Shown: positions 28,095-37,016, numbered from the stretch's first letter. The stretch: DNA of 64,000 bases from Myxococcales bacterium (GCA_016712525.1 JADJQX010000001.1:62001-126000), one strand, 5' to 3'. Notes: generated by a model not told the origin, from the sequence alone. Numbers and translations: made by a program.

Positions 28095-28631
28095 ATGCCA
28101 CGAGCCCCCCTCCCCGAGCCATCGTGGGTCCCCATCGTCGACGAGCGTCGCTGCATCCCGTGCACCCGGGTGGCCTGGGGCGACGACGCGAGGCGCCGCG
28201 ACTACCTGCTCCGCACGATCCCGGACATTCCCCTGTCGGTCGACACGCGAGCCTTGGTCCCGTCGAGCGGCTGCACGCACGAAGGCCGCGCGAGGCTCGT
28301 CGGGTACGCCCTCCCCGTGGACGAGCCCACCTCTCGGCTCGCCGAGGGCCGCCGCCTGCACGACCTCACCCCTCTCGAGGGAGTGACGTTCGTCGGTTAC
28401 GACGTGGCGGCCCCGACCACGAGCGCCGTCTGCAATATCCGCTTCGGTGGGGCACAGGAGCGCACGGGGCTTCGGAAGCGCTGGGGCCCCTTGCTGAACG
28501 ACCACCACCTCTTCGACGACGCGGACGACGCACGAGCCTTCGCGCAGCTCGTCGCTCGACGGGTGCCAGAGCATGCGCCATTCTTGGTCATCGCGGTCTC
28601 GGTGGCCCCGCTGTCTTGCCCCGAGGGATAG
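28095..28631 (+). CDS. Hypothetical protein
   Basis: 178 residues from ATG 28095. Mixed helix and strand; recognisable stretches are SWVPIVDERRCIPCTRVAWG, with a CxxC pair, GVTFVGYDVAAP, and a C-terminal LVARRVPEHAPFLVIAVSVAP. There is no signal peptide and no family I know. It ends the accessory block. Codon use is closer to the genome norm than that of the preceding genes. Confidence 0.5.
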   Translation: MPRAPLPEPSWVPIVDERRCIPCTRVAWGDDARRRDYLLRTIPDIPLSVDTRALVPSSGCTHEGRARLVGYALPVDEPTSRLAEGRRLHDLTPLEGVTFVGYDVAAPTTSAVCNIRFGGAQERTGLRKRWGPLLNDHHLFDDADDARAFAQLVARRVPEHAPFLVIAVSVAPLSCPEG

Positions 28632-28743
28632 CGGGCGACGACGCCTCTTCATCGACCTCGACGACGTCGCCCCCGCCGACCGCGTGGGCCCCGCGGAGGC
28701 CGACTCTCCCTGCCCGCTCCGACGTGGGATACGCTGACCGATC

Positions 28744-29715
28744 ATGCGAACGATCTCGACCTGCGGCCGCATCGTGCTCGCGCTCGGCGGCCTGGCCGTT
28801 TCGTGCGGGCCGGCGCCACACACACCCGCACCCTGCCCGGTCGGGCGAACGTGGCTCGACGGCGTCTGCGTGAGCGAAGCCGTGGCCGACTACGTGGCGT
28901 GCGTGCGCGCGCAAGGCGCCCAGCTCGACGCTCGCGCCGGGAAGCAGCTCTCGGCCGAGGTCGGCTACCTCGGCGTCAAGGCAAGCGCCGCCTCCGAGGT
29001 GAGTGAGAGCTTGCAGCGCAGGTACTCGGCCTCGGACACCGCCATGATGGCCATCATCGACCGCTGCGGCAGAGCCGTGGCCCACGGCGCGCCCTCCCCT
29101 GCGTCCTCCGCACCTCTCCCGCAGACGCCCTCCCCGCAGACGCCCTCTCCTCCCGCGAGGGGCGCGGCCAGGGGCGTGCTCGACACGTGGAAGCTCGAGG
29201 CCATGTTCGAGACGTCGACCAACCCGAGCACGACGTGGTCGCTCGGCTACCGGACGGAGCTCGTCGGCGCGCTGACGATCTTCCCCGTGCGCGAGGTGTC
29301 GGAGGGCAACCCGATCTGGTGGGACCCCCGAAACCGCGAGTGGGGTGTGCCCAGCATCTGGCGCAGAGCGACCGGCGAGCCGCGGTGGGGCATCTCCATG
29401 GGACAGGTCGCCATGCACCCGGGCTGCACCCACAGCGAGAACGTGGTGGCGCGCTTCACGGCCCCCGTGAGCGGCGTGTACGAGCTCGGCGTGCGCGTCG
29501 GCCCGGGCGACTTGGGCAAGGTCGACCTCGCCGTCGTGGTCGACACGCGCGTCGTGAAGCGCGACCAAGACGTGTCCGGCGCGTTCTCGCACGAGACGGG
29601 CCCGCTCGACCTGCGCGCCGGGAGCACGCTCGATTTCGTCGTCGGGGTCGGCTCCGACCGGTGCTTCAACGACAACGTGCCCGTCGACCTCGCCGTGAAG
29701 CGGCTCGGGCCGTAA
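28744..29715 (+). CDS. Lipoprotein with C-terminal beta-sandwich-like domain
   Basis: 323 residues from ATG 28744. The signal peptide ends at GLAVSC (Cys21). Residues 30-100 have paired cysteines and a helix with SEAVADYVACVRAQGAQLD. Then comes a Pro/Ser/Thr linker with a repeated QTPSP, and a C-terminal domain with WSLGYRTELVGALTIFP, VVARFTAPVSGVYELGVRV and LDLRAGSTLDFVVGVGSD. Those strands are typical of carbohydrate-binding or PEP-domain sandwiches ('F.AP.sG.Yel'). The ligand is unknown. It is followed by a strong hairpin. Confidence 0.7.
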   Translation: MRTISTCGRIVLALGGLAVSCGPAPHTPAPCPVGRTWLDGVCVSEAVADYVACVRAQGAQLDARAGKQLSAEVGYLGVKASAASEVSESLQRRYSASDTAMMAIIDRCGRAVAHGAPSPASSAPLPQTPSPQTPSPPARGAARGVLDTWKLEAMFETSTNPSTTWSLGYRTELVGALTIFPVREVSEGNPIWWDPRNREWGVPSIWRRATGEPRWGISMGQVAMHPGCTHSENVVARFTAPVSGVYELGVRVGPGDLGKVDLAVVVDTRVVKRDQDVSGAFSHETGPLDLRAGSTLDFVVGVGSDRCFNDNVPVDLAVKRLGP

Positions 29716-29725
29716 CAGCCCTCGA

Positions 29726-29753
29726 GCATGCTCGGTCGGGCGCCCGAGCATGC
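29726..29753 (+). terminator. Perfect 10-bp stem hairpin
   Basis: GCATGCTCGG (29726-29735), an 8-base loop and CCGAGCATGC (29744-29753) form a perfect 10-bp stem, ten bases beyond the lipoprotein stop. There is no U-tract, as is common in high-GC terminators. Confidence 0.6.
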
Positions 29754-30114
29754 GGCCATGGAGTCGACCGAAAGAACGTTGGGCGAGGGCTCGACGCGAC
29801 CGTCCATGTCGACCAGGCGGCAAGCTCACGAAAGCACGCACGATTTCGAGCACGAGGGGGGGCGTCGCCCTGCGCGCGCGTGGACCTCACGTGGCTCGGC
29901 CCGCGTTCGAGCGGGTCCCCGCGCCGCGAATCCTCCGCGCATCCCCTCGTGCTCGACACCGCGCGGGCGATGGAGGGGATGATCGGAATTGTGTGCAGAT
30001 CGCACTCGATCCAGAAGCGCCGATCGCTCCCGATCCAGAACAGCCCCGGCGGCTCCGTAGCGCTGGAATTTTCCAACCAGACTGGCGCGGCACGTCTCGT
30101 GCTCCGGGGGGTGC
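29754..30114. other. Gene-free stretch upstream of the lectin lipoprotein
   Basis: No credible gene was seen. A direct repeat CGATCCAGAA occurs at 30007-30016 and 30031-30040, 24 bases apart, about 75 bases before the lectin gene start. It could be a regulator site, as the spacing keeps both copies near the same helix face. Confidence 0.4.
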
Positions 30115-31800
30115 ATGCGCCCACTCCTCCACATCGCCTGCGTCGGTAGCCTCGTCAGTATCACCGCGCTCGGGTGCTCCTCCGAGCCCTCGAGCGGGGA
30201 GGCCGGTTGGCTCGGGCAGGGCTTCGGCGCGGGCCCCGGAGCGCAGCTCATCGCCGCGAACGACGTACCCAACTCGACCAGGCTCGAGGTCCACAACGTC
30301 GCAGACCTGCTCTCCGCGGGCTGCAACGTCGCGACGGACGCCGCGGGCGCTGCCTGCAGGACCGCGGGGGACTCCGTGTGCCGCTCCCGAGGATTCACCA
30401 GCGGGACCGGGCCGGTGGAGGTTGGCCCCGTCTTCACGACCATCGCGTGCCAGCCGATCCGGAACGTCGCCTCGGGGATCGTCTCGGGCCCGCTCGGCAA
30501 AGAGCGCCCGATGAAGCTCGGCCTCAACAAGCTGGGTGGGTACGTGGCGGGCTCGGATCAGGTCATCCCGCCCGATGTGTTCTACAACGGCGGGACGGAG
30601 CCCCTGCTGATGCGAAACGTCGCGTTCGGCAGCAACTATCCCGGCCAGTACGGATACTCCCGCGACGCCTGCCTCTACCTGAACGAAATCAATATTTGGC
30701 AGTCCGACACGAGCCTGAACGGGGAGATCTCGTGCACGTACTCCGACGTGGCGACCGACCCGACGCTGAGCTTCCGCGACGCGGGCATCGTCGTCATGCC
30801 CGGCGACCGAATCGCCTTTCAGGCCACCCCACGGTGGGGGCTGAACGCCGCGGGTCAGCCGCGCGGCTTGGGGTACTTCTCTTGGGCGAACATCGAAGTG
30901 AGCACCGTGGGGAGCAGCTTCCCCGTGAGCCGCATTCGGTTCCCGAAGTGGGACACGGCCTACGACGTCACGGGCTCGCTCACGATCGAAGCGGGGAACA
31001 CGACGGCGTCCCCCGCGCCCGCGACCGTCCCCTCGACGAAGCCGAAGCGAAACTCCAACGAGTGGTACGTCTCACCGAAGGCGACCACCATACGAGGCAT
31101 ATCGCTCTTCATGAGCACTGGAGAGCCCGCTGGGGTGCAGAGCGGGAAGGCGTGCTTGCGTATCGTGCAGCAGGGCGGCGCGAACATCGTCCCGCCTCGC
31201 TGCGTCGAGATCTCGGCCGACAAATTCGGGCCGGCCACGTTCGCCGCGATGGCGGGCTCGACGCCCGAAGGCTCCGCGTTCCTGCGGTTCGATCAGGCCG
31301 TCCCAGCCGGGGCGCTGATCGGTGTCGACCTCAGCTTCGCGACGCAGTCGCGCGGCGGGCTCGATCTGGCCGCCTACGTATGGCTCGAAGGCGCCGCGAA
31401 CGCCGCGCCCGCACCGGCCCCGGCTCCCACGCCCGCCACGCCCGCCCCGAGCGCGGGCTGTTCGAACAACAGCCTCGCCCCTGGCCAGCAGCTCACCCCC
31501 GGGCAACGACTATGCTCTGCCGACGGGAGGTTCAGCCTCGCGGTGCAAGCGGACGGCAACCTCGTGCTCAAACGGAGCTCGGACAACTACGTCAAGTGGC
31601 ACACGAACCGCGTGGGAGCTTCTCCCCGGGCGGTCGTGCAGGGCGACGGGAACTTCGTCCTCTATCATGGCGCCAGCGCCGCCTGGTACACGGGCACCCA
31701 AGGCCGGGCCGTGCGGCAGCTCATCCTCCAGACCGATGGGAACCTGGTGCTCTATGGCACGGACGGACGAGCCCTCTGGCATACCAACACTCCGGAGTAG
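30115..31800 (+). CDS. Lipoprotein with C-terminal bulb-type (GNA-like) lectin domain
   Basis: 561 residues from ATG 30115. Signal and lipobox ITALGC (Cys21). Residues 30-430 form an unidentified strand-rich exported region. A linker of Ala/Pro repeats (APAPAPAPTPATPAP) separates it from a C-terminal B_lectin domain. That domain has three mannose-site motifs of the QxDxNxVxY type at Gln478, Gln509 and Gln539 (QADGNLVLK, QGDGNFVLY, QTDGNLVLY), 30-31 residues apart. The first has Lys in place of the final Tyr. The protein probably binds mannose-containing glycans at the cell surface. It converges on an SGNH-like gene. Confidence 0.85.
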   Translation: MRPLLHIACVGSLVSITALGCSSEPSSGEAGWLGQGFGAGPGAQLIAANDVPNSTRLEVHNVADLLSAGCNVATDAAGAACRTAGDSVCRSRGFTSGTGPVEVGPVFTTIACQPIRNVASGIVSGPLGKERPMKLGLNKLGGYVAGSDQVIPPDVFYNGGTEPLLMRNVAFGSNYPGQYGYSRDACLYLNEINIWQSDTSLNGEISCTYSDVATDPTLSFRDAGIVVMPGDRIAFQATPRWGLNAAGQPRGLGYFSWANIEVSTVGSSFPVSRIRFPKWDTAYDVTGSLTIEAGNTTASPAPATVPSTKPKRNSNEWYVSPKATTIRGISLFMSTGEPAGVQSGKACLRIVQQGGANIVPPRCVEISADKFGPATFAAMAGSTPEGSAFLRFDQAVPAGALIGVDLSFATQSRGGLDLAAYVWLEGAANAAPAPAPAPTPATPAPSAGCSNNSLAPGQQLTPGQRLCSADGRFSLAVQADGNLVLKRSSDNYVKWHTNRVGASPRAVVQGDGNFVLYHGASAAWYTGTQGRAVRQLILQTDGNLVLYGTDGRALWHTNTPE

Positions 31801-31850
31801 GCTGCCTCGTCGGCGCCCCGCCCTCCTTGCGGGAGCTCGGGCCTCTCGCC

Positions 31851-32789
31851 TCACCGCGCGGCGAGCGAGTACGCGTAGAGAAGCGCCTTCGCGATGTCCT
31901 TCGCCTTGCGCTCGCACAGGTGCCCGGCGCCCTCGTCGTCGATGCCTTGCCCTTTGCTGGCGCAGCCCGCCGTCGATCGCGTACCCGGGCAGATGCGCCA
32001 GACGCCACCTTGCTCGCAGCGCTTTCCACCCTCCATGCTCTCGAGGTCCTGAAGGTCGAAGATGACGTCGTCCTTGAAGGTGGCGAGCATGAACTCGCGG
32101 AGCTTCATCTTCGGCGGGTTCTCCGAGAACGTGTAGACGAGCGGCGGCGTGACGTGCACGAAGCGCGCGCCGGTGGCCTTCACCTCGGCCACGAGCTTCT
32201 GGTACTCGGCCTGGACCTTCGGCAGATCGGCGTCCCTCACGTCGGCGTACCCGAACGAGAACGACACGATGCGCGCTTGGTTCTTCGTGGCCTTGAGCAC
32301 GCGCCGCACGACGTCCATCTTCTTGAAGGGCTCGCCGTTCGGCACGTTGCCCACGTCCGTGAAGACGCCGCCGTTCGGCCCGTTCGCGAGCGAGCGTGTG
32401 TCGTTGCCGACGTACTCGAACTTGAACCCGTTGGCCTCGCAGCCGTCCTCCAGGTCTTGCCCGACCGACTGGTGCAAGTACAGGATCGGCGCCGCGCGGA
32501 TGCGATCACGATCGACCGCGGGGAGCGCGTTCCACGCCGCCACGCCTGCCATGCCCACCACCGCGCCACCTCGCGGAGGAGGGTGCGCGCCCTCGGGACG
32601 CGTGGGGGGCAAGACGCCCGGCTTCGGCGGGAGCTGGACCTTGTCGGTCCCGGGCGGCGCGGGCTCGGTCGCACCAGGTGACGCGACGGCCCCCGTCTCC
32701 GGGAGACCTGCGGGGGGCGACTTGCGGCACGCGACCGCGACGAGGCCAAGGAGCGCGACCGCCGCCGCGCGGGCGTAAATTCGTGCCAT
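31851..32789 (-). CDS. SGNH-hydrolase-like lipoprotein
   Basis: 312 residues from ATG 32789. Lipobox LVAVAC (Cys21) and a Pro-rich linker precede the globular domain from residue 95. That domain begins ILYLHQSVGQDLEDGC, similar to the block I strand-loop of SGNH proteins with His-x-Ser in place of Gly-Asp-Ser. RFVHVTPPLVY is a typical later strand. GIDDEGAGHLCERKAKDI near the end supplies a D..H pair like block V. A secreted esterase or carbohydrate deacetylase is possible, but the nucleophile is not certain. Confidence 0.55.
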   Translation of the reverse strand: MARIYARAAAVALLGLVAVACRKSPPAGLPETGAVASPGATEPAPPGTDKVQLPPKPGVLPPTRPEGAHPPPRGGAVVGMAGVAAWNALPAVDRDRIRAAPILYLHQSVGQDLEDGCEANGFKFEYVGNDTRSLANGPNGGVFTDVGNVPNGEPFKKMDVVRRVLKATKNQARIVSFSFGYADVRDADLPKVQAEYQKLVAEVKATGARFVHVTPPLVYTFSENPPKMKLREFMLATFKDDVIFDLQDLESMEGGKRCEQGGVWRICPGTRSTAGCASKGQGIDDEGAGHLCERKAKDIAKALLYAYSLAAR

Positions 32790-32965
32790 GGGAGCGTTAT
32801 GCCAAGCGAACGCGGCCTTGGCGAGCCCGACCGTCGACCGGCCCGCGATGCACGTTCCACGCCCGTTGACCAGCGTGTTTCACCCCCGTGCGGGCGGAAA
32901 AGACGGGGCTCGCCTCCGTAGAATGCTTGGGTTTCGGGCCCCACTTGCACGATGATGGCAAGACC

Positions 32966-35767
32966 GTGAGTCGTGCCTCGCTCGCAGATGGGACCGTCGT
33001 ATGCGACGGCTTCCGAGTCGACCGGCTGGTCCGCCAAGACTCGGGCACAGAGACGTACCGCGCCACGGGGCCGGCCGGGCAAGCGTGCATGCTGCACGTT
33101 CTGTTCCTGCGCGTGCGTGACCGCTCCCTCGTGCGGTGGAAGCACGAGATCACGGCCGTGAACCGCGTGAGCCACCCCGCGGTCCCGAAGACCTTGGGCG
33201 GCGGCGCGACCGAGGCGGGGCGCGCCGTGATCGTGACGCAGCCCGTGTCGGGCGAGTCGCTCGAGGAGCTCCGGCGCGCGTGGGGCGGCAGGATGCCGGG
33301 CGAGGCCGCCATCGCGCACATGTGCGAGGTGCTCGAGGCGCTCGAGGCGGCGCACTCCCGAGGCGTCGTGCACGGCGCGCTCCGACCGCGCAGCGTGTTC
33401 GTCGATCCCGAGCGCGTCGACACCCGCATCGTCATCGGCGACTTCGGCTACTCGAGGCTCTTCGAGGAGAGCCACCAGCGCGGGCGCTCGCTCTCCGACA
33501 CGGGCCTCACGAGCGTGTTCCTCGCGCCCGAGCAGCGCGGCGGCACCTACGTGGCCGACGCCCGCACCGACATCTACGCGGTGGCCGCGGTCGCCATGTA
33601 CCTCCTCGGCCAAGACGGCATCGTCCTCATGGCCACCGAGACCGAGGGCGAAAAATCGCGCACGATGCGCAAGAAGCTCATCGCCGACCGCGTCGCCGAG
33701 GCGAAGCTGCCCTCGGGCGTCGCCACGGCGCTCGAGAAGGCGATCTCGCCCTCGCGCACCGAGCGCCAGGCCGCGGCGCGTGTGCTGCTCGAAGACCTGC
33801 GGCAAGCCATGGGCGGCATCCCGTCGCTCGCCCCGCGCAACGTCGACACGCACGACGACCCGCCCACGATCGCCACGATCGCCGAGCTCCAGCAGATCCT
33901 CATCGAAGAGGCGCGCCTCAGCATGGGCGCGACCGACACCGGCGTGGATCCGCTCGCCGTGCCGCGCGTCGAGACGCCCTTCCAAGCCCCCACGGCGCAA
34001 CCGTCGTCGCCCGCGGCGAGCGCTCCCGCGGCCCCGGCTTCGTCGCGCCCCGAGACCACGTCCGACGCCCCGGTGGCCGTCCCGCCACCTCCCGACGACG
34101 ACGACCTCGACGAGCCCGCGACCTTGATCGCCGCGCGCGCCCCGGTGGCGATCGCGTCGGTGAGCTCGCCGGTCAGCGTGCCCGTCCCCTCGCCCATCTC
34201 GGTGCCCGTGCCCGTGCCGAGCGAGCCCGCCCGTGTGTCGGTCGGCTCCGGGAGGAGCGAGCGGCCCGCCGAGCCCTCGGAGGCCGAGCGGCAGCACCTC
34301 GGCAAGCTCCTCGCCGGCAGGTACGTGCTCGATCGCCCGCTCGCGTCGGGCGGCATGGCCACCGTGTACCTCGGCGCGCTCGTCGAGTCGGGCGGGGTCG
34401 CGCGGACCGTGGCCATCAAGCGCGTGCACCCGAGCCTCGCGGTCGACGCGAAGTGCACGGCCATGATGCTCGACGAGGCCCGCATGGCGTCGCGCATCTC
34501 GCACGCGAACGTCGTGCCCATCCTCGACGTGGTCCGCGAGGGCGCCGAGATCATGCTCGTGCTCGAGTACGTGCACGGCGTGACCGCCTCGCAGCTCGCG
34601 CGCGAAGGCTCGAACCAGACCTCGATCCCCGCCAACGTCGCGTCGGCCATCGTGTGCGGCGCGCTGCGCGGCCTCGACGCGGCCCACGCCGCGACCGACG
34701 TGCAAGGCCGGCCCATGGGGCTCGTTCACCGCGATATTTCCCCGCAGAACATCATGGTCGGCCTCGACGGCGCGGCGCGTGTCATCGACTTCGGCATCGC
34801 GCGCGCGCTCGGCCGCGCCGAGGTGACCACGGGCACCGAGCTCCGCGGCAAGGTCGCGTACATGGCCCCCGAGCGCCTCCGCGGCCAAAAGACCGACCTC
34901 CGCGTCGACCTGTGGTCGGCCGGCGTCGTGCTCTGGGAGCTCGTCATGGGGACGAAGCTCTTTCAGGCCGAGGATCCGATCGAGGCCGCCGTGAAGGTGT
35001 GCACGGGCTCGATCCCACAGACCGGCAACGACCCGCTCGACGGCGTGCTCGAGCGCGCCCTCGCCCGCGACCTCGACGATCGCTACCCCACCGCCGGAGA
35101 CATGGCCAACGCGCTCGAGGCCGCCGTGCCGCCCGCGAGCCCGGCCGAGGTCTCGGCGTTCATGCGAAAGGGCTGCGCGCGCCTCCTCGACGCGCAGACA
35201 GCGGCCCTCGCGTCGCTCAAGAACCGCATCGAGAAGGGCAACGTCGAGCCCGTCTACCCTCGCCTGCGCACGCCGATGGGCTTCGGGGTCACGAAGCTCT
35301 CCGACATCACCGGCAACGAAGAGAAAGCCGTGGCGGAGCCCGAGCCCCAGGCCGCGAGCCACGTGTCGAGCGCTCCTCCGCCGGCCGCCGCCGCCCCCGC
35401 ACCCGCACCCGCACCGGCACCCGCACCGGCACCCGCCGAGCCCGAAGCGCCCGCCCCCACCGCGGCGCTGGACGCACCCGAACCCCAGAAGTCCCCCGAG
35501 ACGGGCGCGGCCGTCGCACCCGCCGCGCCCTCCCCCCAAGACGCCGAGCCGAAGCTCGAGCTCGACTACAAACCGAGCCCCGCGGCGCCCAAAGCCGCGG
35601 CTCCCACCGAGGCCGGGTTAGTCGAGCCGTCGGCCTCGGCGCGCCTGCCCGCGGTGGCCGAGCCCAAAGCCGCGAGCTCGGTCGGCCCGGTGCTCGCCGT
35701 GCTCGCGGTGCTGCTCGGCGTGGCAGCGCTCCTCGGCTTCTTCATGATGTGGCTCGCGCGCGGCTGA
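32966..35767 (+). CDS. Membrane-anchored tandem pseudokinase-Ser/Thr kinase
   Basis: 933 residues from GTG 32966; the frame is open from GTG 32888. The first kinase-like domain (residues 10-285) lacks the ATP lysine, has HGALRPRS at 136 in place of HRDLKPEN, but keeps DFG (159-161) and an APEQ-like segment. A Pro/Ala/Ser linker of about 130 residues (SVPVPSPISVPVPVPSEP within it) follows. The second domain is complete: LASGGMATVYLG, Lys485 (VAIKRVH), HRDISPQN from 588, DFGIAR from 608 and AYMAPERLRG. A further Ala/Pro linker and one C-terminal membrane helix (VLAVLAVLLGVAALLGFFMMW) end the protein, placing the kinases in the cytoplasm. The pseudokinase may regulate the active domain. The hexamer repeat begins at its stop codon. 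Confidence 0.9.
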   Translation: MSRASLADGTVVCDGFRVDRLVRQDSGTETYRATGPAGQACMLHVLFLRVRDRSLVRWKHEITAVNRVSHPAVPKTLGGGATEAGRAVIVTQPVSGESLEELRRAWGGRMPGEAAIAHMCEVLEALEAAHSRGVVHGALRPRSVFVDPERVDTRIVIGDFGYSRLFEESHQRGRSLSDTGLTSVFLAPEQRGGTYVADARTDIYAVAAVAMYLLGQDGIVLMATETEGEKSRTMRKKLIADRVAEAKLPSGVATALEKAISPSRTERQAAARVLLEDLRQAMGGIPSLAPRNVDTHDDPPTIATIAELQQILIEEARLSMGATDTGVDPLAVPRVETPFQAPTAQPSSPAASAPAAPASSRPETTSDAPVAVPPPPDDDDLDEPATLIAARAPVAIASVSSPVSVPVPSPISVPVPVPSEPARVSVGSGRSERPAEPSEAERQHLGKLLAGRYVLDRPLASGGMATVYLGALVESGGVARTVAIKRVHPSLAVDAKCTAMMLDEARMASRISHANVVPILDVVREGAEIMLVLEYVHGVTASQLAREGSNQTSIPANVASAIVCGALRGLDAAHAATDVQGRPMGLVHRDISPQNIMVGLDGAARVIDFGIARALGRAEVTTGTELRGKVAYMAPERLRGQKTDLRVDLWSAGVVLWELVMGTKLFQAEDPIEAAVKVCTGSIPQTGNDPLDGVLERALARDLDDRYPTAGDMANALEAAVPPASPAEVSAFMRKGCARLLDAQTAALASLKNRIEKGNVEPVYPRLRTPMGFGVTKLSDITGNEEKAVAEPEPQAASHVSSAPPPAAAAPAPAPAPAPAPAPAEPEAPAPTAALDAPEPQKSPETGAAVAPAAPSPQDAEPKLELDYKPSPAAPKAAAPTEAGLVEPSASARLPAVAEPKAASSVGPVLAVLAVLLGVAALLGFFMMWLARG

Positions 35768-36043
35768 GCAACGCGACGCACCTCGCCGCTCGCCCGTGCC
35801 CGTGCCCGTGCCCGTGCCCGTGCCCGTGCCCGTGCCCGAATCAGCAACGCGACGCACCTCGCCGCTCCGCTCCCTTCTCGCCCGTGCCCGTGCCCGTGCC
35901 CGTGCCCGTGCCCGAATCAGCAACGCGACGCACCTCTCCGCCCCCTTCTCCCCTCTCGCCCGTGCCCGTGCCCGTGCCCGTGCCCGAATCAGCGACGCAC
36001 CGCACCGCGCCGCTCCCTTCTCCCCTCTCGCCCGCGCCCGAAA
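35767..36043 (+). repeat. About 75-bp minisatellite with internal GTGCCC hexamers
   Basis: Each unit runs AGCAACGCGACGCACCTC..., a pyrimidine-rich part, CGCCC, then (GTGCCC)n and GAATC. Units begin near 35767, 35843, 35919 and 35991. Hexamer counts are 7 (35796-35837), 5 (35884-35913), 4 (35962-35985) and 1 (as GCGCCC). The first unit begins on the kinase stop codon. On the minus strand the core reads TTC(GGGCAC)nGGGCG, the same as in the 5210-5455 cluster and G-quadruplex-prone. No gene lies in 35768-36202; the rest of this stretch to 36202 is unremarkable. Confidence 0.93.
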
Positions 36044-36202
36044 CGCCCCGCCCCCTCCGAACCGGCCCCGATCGCGTCGCGGTTGGCCGCTCGAGCGCCT
36101 CACCGACCGGGCAGGTGCGTCACCGACGACGCAGCCGACCACAAAACCATTGAGTTTTCTCCGGCACGCCGATCGCAACGAGAGAGGGCGGAGGCACCCT
36201 CG

Positions 36203-36892
36203 ATGAAAACTTCGATTCCTTTCGCGCTCTCGTTCGTCGCCCTTCTCGCCGCCGCGTGCAGCGTCACCACCACCGAGTCGCCCGACGGAGGCTCGAGCAC
36301 GACCTCACCCGACGGAGGCAGCGGAACGTCGCCCGACGGAGCCGCGCAGCCCGAGGTGCCGGCGGCGTCGACCAAGGAGGCGCCCGTCGAGATCGGCGCG
36401 GCGTGCCCCGCGTTCTCGGCGTGCGGGGGCTCCATCGGCGGGACGTACGACTATTCGAGCGGCTGCGTCGGTGACGTGCTCGCCGACGTGAAAAAAGCCT
36501 GCGCCACCGTCGACGGCTCGGGGCTCAAGGTGGTCGCGACGGGCTCGCCCCACTTCACGGGTGGCAAGGCGCTCACCCGCGACGCGACCTCGACGCTGAG
36601 CGGCACGATCAAGGTGCCCGCGACGTGCGCGCAGGGCCAGTGCAGCATCGTCGAGAAGACGCTGCGCGACGCGGGCTTCGCCACGGCCACGTGCACGGGC
36701 GCGGCGGGCTGCGACTGCACCGTCGCCAAGACCGAGTCGACCAAGAACGCGACCACCTACGCCGTGAGCGGCACCACGGTCACCACGGCCGACGGCGAGA
36801 CGTACGCGTTCTGCGCCAAGGGCAACGCCCTCTCGTACACGGGCAAGAGCGCGGGCTCCGAGGACGGCGCCTGGGAGCTCACGAAGCGCTGA
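36203..36892 (+). CDS. Cys-containing lipoprotein, unknown
   Basis: 229 residues from ATG 36203, with GGAGG about 10 bases upstream. Lipobox LLAAAC (Cys19). A linker with three SPDG(G/A) repeats follows. The mature domain (residues 65-229) has about ten cysteines, opening with CPAFSACGGSIGGTYDYSSGC. It continues with LSGTIKVPATCAQGQCSIVEKTL and CTGAAGCDCTVAKTES. This looks like a small disulfide-bonded beta protein. No ligand or enzyme role is visible. Convergent with the photolyase gene. Confidence 0.75.
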   Translation: MKTSIPFALSFVALLAAACSVTTTESPDGGSSTTSPDGGSGTSPDGAAQPEVPAASTKEAPVEIGAACPAFSACGGSIGGTYDYSSGCVGDVLADVKKACATVDGSGLKVVATGSPHFTGGKALTRDATSTLSGTIKVPATCAQGQCSIVEKTLRDAGFATATCTGAAGCDCTVAKTESTKNATTYAVSGTTVTTADGETYAFCAKGNALSYTGKSAGSEDGAWELTKR

Positions 36893-37016
36893 GCTTGCCT
36901 CGAACGTCCCTCTCCGTGCCGTCCCAGCATGGTCCGATCGGATCCTCTTGATCGGATGGGGGCTCGATGCAAAAAAGGGCGTGGGCGTCCCTCATCCCCC
37001 CCCAAGGGGCGCCCCC

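Noticed and set aside
30174..32681. 835-codon plus-strand open frame over the lectin gene and beyond
   Set aside because: It is an alternative frame of the lectin gene and antisense to the SGNH-like gene, with Arg/Gly-rich nonsense composition.
32237..35539. 1100-codon minus-strand open frame opposite the tandem kinase
   Set aside because: It is a GC-skewed shadow with Gly/Arg/His runs. The kinase frame on the other strand has clear catalytic motifs.
35767..36043. CRISPR-like array
   Set aside because: Units of about 75 bp contain simple hexamer runs, there are no unique spacers of constant length, and no cas genes are near.
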